Source of the DNA: Acidimicrobiia bacterium
GTDB taxonomy: Bacteria > Actinomycetota > Acidimicrobiia > IMCC26256 > JAENVU01
Length of the DNA stretch: 37,340 nucleotides
Assembly (NCBI GenBank): GCA_009694415.1
Contig: SHUZ01000007.1
Coordinates: 1-37,340, forward strand
Direction: 5' to 3'
Each line of letters begins with the position of its first letter. Position 1 is the stretch's first letter. This document shows positions 16,509 through 23,325 of the stretch, piece by piece. A program made the translations under genes and the position numbers. The notes beneath the pieces are model-generated. The model had not been told where the DNA came from and ran no database searches. It saw only the letters and a list, made by a program, of their open reading frames with translations.

Positions 16509-16904
16509 TTATTTGCGTTGCTCATCGGCCGGTACATGCAGTTTCGCGATCCGTTCGTCGTGAGGCCCTAGATACCGGACGAGCGCACCGACTACGAGGT
16601 CGGTATCTAGGGTTCCTGCCTCGCACATTTCGCTGAGGTCGGCCCAGTCACGAGGGCGGTTGAAGAACGCTTTGAAGACCGCAACATCACTGCAGGACAG
16701 GAATGGAACCATCTGAGATGCGAACACATTGTCTGAATCCAACGGGTCGACAAACACGTTCACGTCGATATCGATTGTGCCGCGAGCCCGTTTCGTGCAC
16801 CACGCCAGTGCGAGTGCGCCGCCAAAGGCATGCGGTATACGCGCATCCGAGAACCCCGTGTTCAGTTCCAAAATCTTGGTGGAGATTGGGACTTCAGGCT
16901 TCAT
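16509..16904 (-). pseudogene. Nucleotidyltransferase-like partner of the XRE gene, internally deleted
   Basis: From ATG 16904 the frame encodes 131 residues. STKILELNTGFSDARIPHAF, GGALALAWC and GTIDIDVNVFV match the N-terminal half of a nucleotidyltransferase-fold family that pairs with small XRE proteins, and DIDVNVFV supplies the paired catalytic aspartates. The sequence then jumps from DPLDSDNVFAS to VPFLSCSDVAVFKAFF, skipping about 50 residues that in the family hold the PVDLFF-like third carboxylate. DWADLSEMCEAGTLDTD and VVGALVRYLG complete the normal C-terminus. I infer an in-frame internal deletion and a catalytically dead product. The ATG overlaps the original end of the XRE gene. 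The family's biological role (possibly toxin-like) is not certain. Confidence 0.7.
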
Positions 16905-17208
16905 AGTGGCCGAACTGCGGGAACTCAATCGCCTTTTTGTGGGCGGCGGGGAACTTCTCGGCGAGTTCGAGGACAGCGAGTAACTAACGGGACCGCTCGG
17001 CGTCCGGTGCCACAAGAGGAGTTGTTGAGATACTGACGGTGAATCCGGCTGCAGCGAGGATGCGCTCGAAGGTGTCCATGGTCGGCACTACCCGTCCAGC
17101 TTCGTAGGCGGAAAGGGCCGAATGGGAAGTCTCCGCCTTCCATGCGAGGGTCCTGAGACTGAAACCAGCACGTTCACGGGCATCACGCAATATCGCCGGT
17201 GCATTCAT
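16894..17208 (-). pseudogene. XRE-family antitoxin-like protein interrupted by a nonsense codon
   Basis: From ATG 17208 a 74-residue XRE helix-turn-helix protein reads LRDARERAGFSLRTLAWKAE and SHSALSAYEAGRVVPTMDTF, then stops at TAG 16984-16986. The same frame continues without a break as LAVLELAEKFPAAH and AIEFPQFGHYEA to TGA 16894-16896. That tail is the usual C-terminus of this family, so the TAG is a nonsense mutation at codon 75 of an original gene of about 104 codons. The original stop overlaps the start of the nucleotidyltransferase gene, giving a coupled two-gene module. The DNA-binding domain is intact and may still repress its promoter. Confidence 0.75.
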
Positions 17209-17215
17209 GTTTGCG

Positions 17216-17236
17216 ATGGTATCAGATCAGATACCA
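17216..17236 (-). promoter_or_regulatory. Leaderless promoter and overlapping operator of the XRE gene
   Basis: On the minus strand TACCAT (17216-17221) ends 7 nt before the ATG at 17208. It is embedded in a 20-bp inverted repeat with 7-bp arms: TGGTATC at 17217-17223 and GATACCA at 17230-17236, with AGATCA between. An XRE repressor binding here would cover the -10, which is the classic antitoxin autoregulation layout. Confidence 0.6.
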
Positions 17237-17241
17237 CTTGA

Positions 17242-18474
17242 CTACGAGTAGCGCACTTCCTTGCCCCGGCTATCTCCATGATGGGCCACAGCTTCGGCCA
17301 GATCGGCCAGCAAGGCGTCCACCGCTTCCCGATGGATGGGAGAGAGCATCATGTGCAGTCCCGTTGGATCGGTGTTGCGGTTTAGGTTCCAACCGCGATC
17401 GTCCATCACATCTCCCACCGCATGAAGGTCGACCGTCGAGCTCCGCAACGCGAGCACCGGGCCTATGGGGTCTCCGACAATCTCGATTCCGTCTATTGCC
17501 TCAATGCCGGCCCGCATTCGATCCACCGTTTGGCATAGGTCTGCCACAATCTCTCTGTACCCGTCGGTACCCAGATGTTGGGTCATTGCCCAGGCAGTTG
17601 CTACCGGCGCCGCCGGTCGGGCTCCCGCTACTCCGGGAGTCGCATATAGCCCAGATGCCCATTCGTCGTAGAAGAAGACCTGATCGAAGAACCAGTCGTC
17701 GTCTGCGTGAAGCAATACCGACACGCCCTTCGGCACATAGCCATATTTGTGTACGTCTACGGACATTTCCGTTACACCCTCAACTCGGAAGTCCCACGGC
17801 GCAATGGGCCTACCCAGTTGCTCGAGGAACGGCAGCACAAAGCCCCCGATACAAGCGTCGACATGGCATCCGATCCTCTTCTCCCCAGCCAGCCCCGCGA
17901 GCTCCGTAACTGGATCGAGAATGCCGTGGGGGTACGTGAATGCAGATGCCACTATCACGCAGGTGTTTTCCGTGATCAGACTCCGCGCCGCATTTACGTC
18001 TGCCCTGTAGCCGTCATCGACGGGTATGCGCACATAGTCCATGTCGAAGTAGTGCGCTGCCTTTGCATACGCGGGGTGCGCAGTCTGCGGAGCAAGAATT
18101 GTTGGTCGTTCTACGCCTCGCGCTAGTGCCCGCTCGCGGTTTACGAGCATCGACATGAGAATCGATTCGGTACCGCCCGACGTTGTCGATCCAGGCGATC
18201 TTTTAGAAGTGGCGTTCATGGGACGGTGCACCAACTCCGCGACCCACTGAACCAACTCGGTTTCCAATCGAGCTTGCTCGGGGAACTTCAACGGATTCAA
18301 CGCGTTGGCGAACAGGTAGCGCTTGTAAACGCTGTCGGCCAACTCCTCTAGGTCGGTGCGCCCTGTCGGATACACAAGACCGAACAGGCGGGAGCCGTGC
18401 ACGTCGGGATCCTGGGCCCGCCGCTCATCGAGGTCAGCGAGCACTTCATCGACAGCTCTTCCTTGTTCATTCAT
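17242..18474 (-). CDS. PLP-dependent decarboxylase/lyase, sphingosine-phosphate-lyase-like
   Basis: This is a 410-residue group II PLP decarboxylase-fold enzyme. SGGTESILM binds the PLP phosphate near residue 99, the aspartate in GCHVDACIGG (Asp206) contacts the pyridine nitrogen, and SVDVHKYGYVPKG places the Schiff-base lysine at 243. The spacing and the HKYGYVPKG motif are closer to sphingosine-1-phosphate lyase and archaeal-type glutamate/tyrosine decarboxylases than to bacterial GadB. The substrate cannot be assigned. GAGG at 18482-18485 lies 7 nt before the ATG. It is a single gene between the decaying XRE module and a divergent LuxR-type regulator, which might control it. Confidence 0.85.
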   Translation of the reverse strand: MNEQGRAVDEVLADLDERRAQDPDVHGSRLFGLVYPTGRTDLEELADSVYKRYLFANALNPLKFPEQARLETELVQWVAELVHRPMNATSKRSPGSTTSGGTESILMSMLVNRERALARGVERPTILAPQTAHPAYAKAAHYFDMDYVRIPVDDGYRADVNAARSLITENTCVIVASAFTYPHGILDPVTELAGLAGEKRIGCHVDACIGGFVLPFLEQLGRPIAPWDFRVEGVTEMSVDVHKYGYVPKGVSVLLHADDDWFFDQVFFYDEWASGLYATPGVAGARPAAPVATAWAMTQHLGTDGYREIVADLCQTVDRMRAGIEAIDGIEIVGDPIGPVLALRSSTVDLHAVGDVMDDRGWNLNRNTDPTGLHMMLSPIHREAVDALLADLAEAVAHHGDSRGKEVRYS

Positions 18475-18589
18475 CAGTAAACCTCAGGTCCAAGAATCGA
18501 TACGGGTCGGATCCTTGCACGGCTGCCATCGGGATGCCCTGCGGCGTGCTGCTTTGCATAGTGTCCACGGTCTTGCGTCGAGAGGTCGG

Positions 18590-18595
18590 TACGAT
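18590..18595 (+). promoter_or_regulatory. Putative leaderless promoter of the LuxR-type regulator
   Basis: TACGAT ends 6 nt before the ATG at 18602, so transcription should begin at the start codon. There is no ribosome binding site. This supports the 207-residue start over a longer frame from 18356, which would overlap the divergent decarboxylase gene. Confidence 0.45.
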
Positions 18596-18601
18596 CCGAC
18601 G

Positions 18602-19225
18602 ATGGTCACTGCGGCGGGCCCGTCGGTCGTTATCTCCGATGCCATACCGCTCGTCGTCGCCGGACTCACTTCGGTACTCGGCAACGCTGGGTACCGCGTG
18701 GTGGGCGCAACGGCGAACTCGGTTGAATTACCAGAACTCGTGGCCGCCCGTACCCCGGGAATCGTTGTATTGGGCTCAACCTCTGACCTAACTCAGATCG
18801 AGACGGTGCGTCGGTTGCGAGCGGCTGCACCGCCTACATGCATCGTGCTCTTATTGCCTAATGGCAGTCGGGAATCGCTTGCCGAGTTGTTGGGCTTAGA
18901 TGTCGAGGCGCTGCTCGCGCGTTTTATCGAACCTGCCGAACTGGTCTCCTCCTTGAAGCGAGCATGGAGTGGCGAGCGCGTGGTGGATCCGAAACTTTTG
19001 AATTCAGAAGTGGACGTTGAGGCGGAGGCATCAAGTCTGACTACCCGTGAATACCAGGTTCTCGCTAAGTTGGCGACAGGACAATCCAATCGCCAAATCG
19101 CGTCGGAACTTTTCGTTTCGCTACCAACGGTTAAGACTCATCTTGCACACATATATGCCAAGTTGGGAGCGAAAAATCGCAACGAGGCCCTAGCGCGAGC
19201 GATGACGCTCGGCTTCCTGACGTAG
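18602..19225 (+). CDS. LuxR-family regulator with degenerate receiver domain
   Basis: The 207-residue protein has a receiver-like N-terminal domain (about 8-120) and a LuxR C-terminal DNA-binding domain (about 145-200) with LTTREYQVLAKLATGQSNRQ and PTVKTHLAHIYAKL. In the receiver, the normal DD pair is only SD (residues 12-13), and the phospho-acceptor position in PGIVVLGSTSD is Gly58 instead of Asp. It therefore should not be phosphorylated in the usual way and may be constitutive or ligand-controlled. No histidine kinase gene is nearby. It precedes csrA by 74 nt on the same strand and diverges from the PLP decarboxylase gene. Confidence 0.85.
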   Translation: MVTAAGPSVVISDAIPLVVAGLTSVLGNAGYRVVGATANSVELPELVAARTPGIVVLGSTSDLTQIETVRRLRAAAPPTCIVLLLPNGSRESLAELLGLDVEALLARFIEPAELVSSLKRAWSGERVVDPKLLNSEVDVEAEASSLTTREYQVLAKLATGQSNRQIASELFVSLPTVKTHLAHIYAKLGAKNRNEALARAMTLGFLT

Positions 19226-19266
19226 CGAGAGTCCCCAAAGATACCGCGAGCGGTTTCTATGCTTGA

Positions 19267-19292
19267 TGCTATAACGCTGACCATGGAAGGAG
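19267..19292 (+). promoter_or_regulatory. csrA promoter and ribosome binding site
   Basis: An extended -10, TGCTATAAC (19267-19275), predicts transcription from about 19282. AAGGAG at 19287-19292 lies 7 nt before the csrA ATG, the strongest Shine-Dalgarno site in this part of the window. The leader would be only about 18 nt. Confidence 0.55.
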
Positions 19293-19299
19293 TTCCCCA

Positions 19300-19503
19300 A
19301 TGTTGGTACTAACTCGTCGGCGCACCGAACGCGTCATGATCGGAAACGACGTCGTTGTAACTGTGCTCGAGATACGTGGTGACCAGGTACGACTCGGAAT
19401 CGAAGCGCCTCGCGATGTTCAGGTGCACCGTGAAGAAGTTATGCAGGCGATCGAAGCGGGCGAAGAACCTGGAGAAGAACCGCGCCAACAACCTGGCGAT
19501 TGA
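19300..19503 (+). CDS. csrA: Carbon storage regulator CsrA
   Basis: This 67-residue RNA-binding homodimer begins [20 protein letters not shown] and contains [18 protein letters not shown], the CsrA core, with the RNA-contacting LTR near the N-terminus and the VHREEV segment near residue 43. CsrA binds GGA-containing leaders to control translation. The C-terminal [13 protein letters not shown] tail is acidic and probably disordered. In Gram-positive bacteria csrA usually sits with flagellar genes and fliW; neither is present here, so its targets are unclear. It converges on the following aminotransferase gene with stops 3 nt apart. Confidence 0.93.
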   Translation: MLVLTRRRTERVMIGNDVVVTVLEIRGDQVRLGIEAPRDVQVHREEVMQAIEAGEEPGEEPRQQPGD

Positions 19504-19506
19504 TCG

Positions 19507-20907
19507 CTATTCCTTCAACCTTTTCCAAGCTTCGGTAAGCACTTTTCGCAAAGTCTTTTCGATAAAGTCGAACTCTTCTGGACCAGCGATTAACGGTGGC
19601 GAGAGCTGTATTACCGGGTCGCCGCGGTCGTCGGTGCGGCATACAAGTCCCTCTTCGTAAAGACGGGGGGACAGGAAGCCTCGCAGCAGATCTTCCGCTT
19701 GCTCATTGGTGAATTGTTGGTTGGTCTTGGAGTCGGCCACCACTTCAATAGCGAGGAAATAGCCATCTCCGCGCACATCGCCGACGATTGGAAGATCCCG
19801 GAGACCCTCGATACGTGCGCGGAAGTCAGCCCGGTTTTCACGCACATTGTCGAGCACGTTTTCTTCTTCGAAGATTTCCAAGTTGCGAAGGCCTACAGCG
19901 CAACTTACGGGGTGACCGCCGAAGGTGCATCCGTGCAAGAAACTTTTTTGGTTTTGCAGGAACGGTTCAGCGAGAAAATCGCGGCAGATCACAGCGCCTA
20001 ATGGTGAGTACCCACTAGTGAGTCCCTTCGCCGTAGTGATCATGTCGGGCAGGTAGTCGTACCGTTGCGCGCCGAACATCTCACCCAGGCGGCCGAACGC
20101 GCAGATCACTTCGTCGGAGATGAGCAACACGCCATACCGATCACAGATCTCGCGGACGCGCTTGAAGTATCCCTCGGGCGGAGTGAGGCAGCCACCCGCG
20201 TTTTGCACTGGCTCTAGGAACACGGCTGCAACTGTCTCGGGTCCTTCAGACAGGATGCGTTGCTCGATGGCGTCGGTTACCGACAACATGAAAGTGTTTT
20301 CATCTCCCTCGAGGGGATGGCGAAAACTGTTTGTGTTGGGGACATGGCTCGCGCCCGGAACAAGCGGTTCGAATGGAGTGCGAAGCGAAGGGACTCCTGT
20401 AATTGCGAGTGCTCCGAGAGTGGTTCCGTGGTACGCGGTCTCGCGGGCGATGGCCTTGTACCGCTGGGGTTGGCCGATCGATCGGAAGTATTGACGCGCG
20501 AGTTTCCACGCTGACTCAACGGCTTCTGATCCGTCGGTCGTGAAGAACACACGGTTGAGATCTGCCGGGGCGAGGGAGCTCAACTTCTCAGCGAGCTTGA
20601 TTGCTGGCGGGTGCGCATAACTCCAGATCGGGAAGTACTCAAGAGTCTTTGCTTGCTCTGCAGCGGCATCTGCCAAATCCGCGCGGCCATGGCCCAACTG
20701 AACGGTGAACAAGCCGGAGAGTGCGTCGAGGTAGCGCTTGCCATGTGAGTCCCAGAGGAAGCACCCTTCGCCGCGCACCATTATCGGGACCTCGGTTTCG
20801 GCGTACGAGCCAAGTCTGCTGAAGTGCATCCAAAGGTGGCGCTTCGCGAGCCGACTTAGTTCTTCGGCATCGTGCTGGTTCGGGTCGTAGTGGTTCGTTC
20901 TTGTCAT
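19507..20907 (-). CDS. Class III omega-aminotransferase (putrescine/beta-alanine:pyruvate type)
   Basis: A 466-residue fold-type I PLP enzyme. The Schiff-base lysine is Lys294 in TTAKGLTSGYSPLGA, the pyridine-binding aspartate is Asp265 in LLISDEVICAFGR, and DGSEAVESAWK binds the cofactor phosphate. The overall pattern, including LGHGRADLADAAAEQAKTL, resembles putrescine-pyruvate and beta-alanine/taurine-pyruvate transaminases and mycobacterial Rv3329-like proteins. Its ATG overlaps the stop of the Lrp-family gene (ATGA), so the regulator probably controls it. With PotABCD, the aldehyde dehydrogenase and MmsA nearby, an amine or beta-amino-acid substrate is likely; the exact one is not readable. 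Confidence 0.85.
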   Translation of the reverse strand: MTRTNHYDPNQHDAEELSRLAKRHLWMHFSRLGSYAETEVPIMVRGEGCFLWDSHGKRYLDALSGLFTVQLGHGRADLADAAAEQAKTLEYFPIWSYAHPPAIKLAEKLSSLAPADLNRVFFTTDGSEAVESAWKLARQYFRSIGQPQRYKAIARETAYHGTTLGALAITGVPSLRTPFEPLVPGASHVPNTNSFRHPLEGDENTFMLSVTDAIEQRILSEGPETVAAVFLEPVQNAGGCLTPPEGYFKRVREICDRYGVLLISDEVICAFGRLGEMFGAQRYDYLPDMITTAKGLTSGYSPLGAVICRDFLAEPFLQNQKSFLHGCTFGGHPVSCAVGLRNLEIFEEENVLDNVRENRADFRARIEGLRDLPIVGDVRGDGYFLAIEVVADSKTNQQFTNEQAEDLLRGFLSPRLYEEGLVCRTDDRGDPVIQLSPPLIAGPEEFDFIEKTLRKVLTEAWKRLKE

Positions 20908-21392
20908 CGTGTACCCCAATCGAATATCTGCTTGAACAGTCGGAGGTAAGTGAATGTCTCAGTGTTTCGTATTTCAGGAATCGTTCTTACCTTGTCGTTG
21001 AGCAGGTTAAGGAGGTGGTCGTCGTCCTCGCATACGACCTCCATAAGCAGGTCGAAACTGCCGCTAGTCACAACGACGTAGGACACCTCGGGGATCAGTC
21101 CGATCTTGGCTGCGACCTCACGTAGATCGCCGTCCACCTTCAGGCCGATCATCGCCATGCGGCGGAAGCCGAGGGTTAGCGGATCGGTAACCGCGACAAT
21201 TTGGACGACTCCAGTGTCAATCAAACGCTGCACGCGCTGGCGTACCGCTGCTTCCGAGAGGCCGACCACTTGGCCTAGGCGCGTGTAGGGGAGGCGGCCG
21301 TCTTCTTGGAGGGCCGCGACGATGGCCTTGTCCGTGTCGTCGGTAACGATCACGGTCTCCAAGGTCTTCTTTGAGCGCTTCGGCGTAGTCAC
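20904..21392 (-). CDS. Lrp/AsnC-family transcriptional regulator
   Basis: The 162-residue protein has an N-terminal helix-turn-helix (about 18-70, with TRLGQVVGLSEAAVRQRVQR) and a C-terminal RAM ligand-binding domain (about 75-155, with VSYVVVTSGSFDLLMEV). Such proteins form octamers, sense amino acids or amines, and usually control an adjacent metabolic gene. Here it is cotranslated with the omega-aminotransferase. The start is GTG 21392, and a longer N-terminal arm than in typical Lrp is present. Two GGATATCG boxes lie upstream as candidate binding sites. Confidence 0.92.
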   Translation of the reverse strand: MTTPKRSKKTLETVIVTDDTDKAIVAALQEDGRLPYTRLGQVVGLSEAAVRQRVQRLIDTGVVQIVAVTDPLTLGFRRMAMIGLKVDGDLREVAAKIGLIPEVSYVVVTSGSFDLLMEVVCEDDDHLLNLLNDKVRTIPEIRNTETFTYLRLFKQIFDWGTR

Positions 21393-21571
21393 CCGAGTCC
21401 CCCTTATGCCGTTGTTTTATCTCTAGAAGTTTCGTTTGGAAAGGGATATCGTCGCATATTGCCACCAGAGGCATGGAATCCGTTGTATTGGCAGGCTCAA
21501 TCAATGGATATCGGAGAATAAGATTATATGGCTAATAAGGAGATCAATACCGCGTTTGCCAGCAAAATCCC
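21393..21571 (-). promoter_or_regulatory. AT-rich control region upstream of the Lrp-aminotransferase operon
   Basis: A perfect TATAAT lies on the minus strand at 21523-21528, predicting transcription near 21516 and a leader of about 125 nt; the -35 is weak. The box GGATATCG occurs at 21444-21451 and 21506-21513, 62 bp apart or about six helical turns, which suits a multimeric Lrp protein. No coding frame in this stretch looks real. Confidence 0.45.
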
Positions 21572-22189
21572 CTAGCTGCTTAGGCGGGCTGCAATCGCTG
21601 CCGGAGTCACAAAGATCTCGAATCCCGCTTGTTCTAGCCATAGGCGATTAGCCACATGCACGCGGTCGGTTTCGTCGAAATGATTTAGAGCTACCAGTAT
21701 CGGGAAACCGGTCAATGCATCGGCGCTGCATCGCACCGCGTTGATGCTGCCGAGACCAGCGTCTGACACGAGAACAACGATCTCGGCTGCCACACCTCTG
21801 GCCAAGTCGGTGGTGTCGCCATCGCACGCGATTGGCGAGTGCGGTCCCCCTGCACCTTCCACGAACATGATGTCGGCGAGTGGAGCTGGGGCCAACTCTG
21901 CCACCAGGTCTGAGATTGTGAAACTCGGGAGGCCCAATGCATCTGCTGCCATCGGGGGAGCCATCGCAAGTGGGTACCAACGATGAGGTGGGCAAACCGT
22001 CAAGGAGTCCTCGGCAGTTGCCGACGCCAGCACATCGGCATCGGTGGGATGCGTGTTGGCAGCATCAAAAGATTGCGCAGGCTTGCGCGCAGCGGCGGTC
22101 TTGCCGCCAGCGCGCAAAGCTGTGATGACGGCGGCGGCCCACCAGGTCTTTCCCACGTCGGTTCCTGTGCCAGTGACGACAACGATCAC
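21572..22189 (-). CDS. bioD: Dethiobiotin synthetase
   Basis: BioD carboxylates DAPA with CO2 and ATP to dethiobiotin. The 205-residue protein begins with the P-loop GTGTDVGKTW (residues 7-16) and has RKPAQSFD and FVEGAGGPHSPI, the usual substrate and magnesium segments. The GTG start overlaps the bioF stop (GTGA). It is the last gene of bioA-bioF-bioD. The sequence is somewhat diverged in its second half but keeps the catalytic pattern. Confidence 0.92.
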   Translation of the reverse strand: MIVVVTGTGTDVGKTWWAAAVITALRAGGKTAAARKPAQSFDAANTHPTDADVLASATAEDSLTVCPPHRWYPLAMAPPMAADALGLPSFTISDLVAELAPAPLADIMFVEGAGGPHSPIACDGDTTDLARGVAAEIVVLVSDAGLGSINAVRCSADALTGFPILVALNHFDETDRVHVANRLWLEQAGFEIFVTPAAIAARLSS

Positions 22190-23325
22190 TGACTGTTTCC
22201 TGGTGGGAACTCCAGAGATAGCCCCAAACCAATTAGTGCATCGCGCAAGGTCACAATCTGCGCGGGTTCGTGAGCTGCAGACAGGGCAATGCGCAACCTG
22301 GACGTGCCTGGAGCAACCGTCGGAGGTCTGATTGCCGGTACCAGTATTCCCATTTCCAAGAGCGCGGCCGATGCGGCGAGAGCGCGTTGTTCATCTCCGC
22401 AGAAAACCGGGATGATCGGTGAAGGATGGTGCGGAACCAGAAGGTCGATGTTGGCGCGCAACCTCGCGCGTAACTCTTGTCCTTCCGGCGAACGCAACAC
22501 TCGTACTGCTGCCAGCGCTGCGGCGGTATCTGCTGGCGTAGATGCGGTGGTGAAGATGTACGAGCGAGCGCGGTTGATGATCAGATCCGCGATATCTGCG
22601 GGTGCCCCAACAAATCCACCAAGAGATCCCAAGGTCTTTGACAATGTGCCCACACGCACCACGTTCGAGTCTTGGAACTCTGGTCCCAGTACGGCGTGCG
22701 CTTCGTCGACGACTAACAGCGCGCCGTGTTTCGCGCAGCAGTCGATTAGCGCACCAACATCTGCAACGTCGCCATCCATAGAAAACACCGTGTCGGATAC
22801 CACGAGTTTGCGCGTTGTGGATGGTGCCTCACCAAGGATCTGGTCGAGTTTTGTAATGTCTCTGTGCGGAAAGACGGTGACCTTTCCGCGTGCGAGGCGA
22901 CCTGCGTCAATGATCGAAGCGTGATTGAGTTCGTCCGAACAGATGAGGCTTCCCAGTCCGCCGAGCACCGTGAGCACGCCCAAGTTGGCTGCGAACCCAG
23001 TGGGGAACAAGACCGCTCTTTCCGAATGTTTCCATGCTGCTAATTCGGCTTCGAGCTCCGAGTGGAGCGGCCGTGACCCGACGACGAGTCTGGCAGCACC
23101 TGTTCCTGCGCCCCAACGATCGAGGGCAGCGTGCGCGGCGGCGATTACGCAGGGGTGCTGTGTGAGTCCCAAGTAGTCGTTGGACGCGAACTGGACGACT
23201 TCCCGATCATCGGGCGCGAGTTTTCCTTCAACGCCGGATAAATCCAAGTCCCGCGGCGCGCGCCATTGGCCTGCAGATCGGATGCGATCTGCCTCACCCT
23301 GAGACCACTCAGACCAGGAAGTCAC
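22186..23325 (-). CDS. bioF: 8-amino-7-oxononanoate synthase
   Basis: BioF condenses pimeloyl-thioester with alanine. From GTG 23325 it has 379 residues, the family length. FASNDYLGLTQHP is near residue 47, VVDEAHAVLG supplies Asp207 and His210, and GTLSKTLGSLGGF places the PLP lysine at 230. The GTG overlaps the bioA stop (GTGA), which decides the start; a 47-residue extension into bioA is rejected. It lies between bioA and bioD. Confidence 0.94.
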   Translation of the reverse strand: MTSWSEWSQGEADRIRSAGQWRAPRDLDLSGVEGKLAPDDREVVQFASNDYLGLTQHPCVIAAAHAALDRWGAGTGAARLVVGSRPLHSELEAELAAWKHSERAVLFPTGFAANLGVLTVLGGLGSLICSDELNHASIIDAGRLARGKVTVFPHRDITKLDQILGEAPSTTRKLVVSDTVFSMDGDVADVGALIDCCAKHGALLVVDEAHAVLGPEFQDSNVVRVGTLSKTLGSLGGFVGAPADIADLIINRARSYIFTTASTPADTAAALAAVRVLRSPEGQELRARLRANIDLLVPHHPSPIIPVFCGDEQRALAASAALLEMGILVPAIRPPTVAPGTSRLRIALSAAHEPAQIVTLRDALIGLGLSLEFPPGNSQ

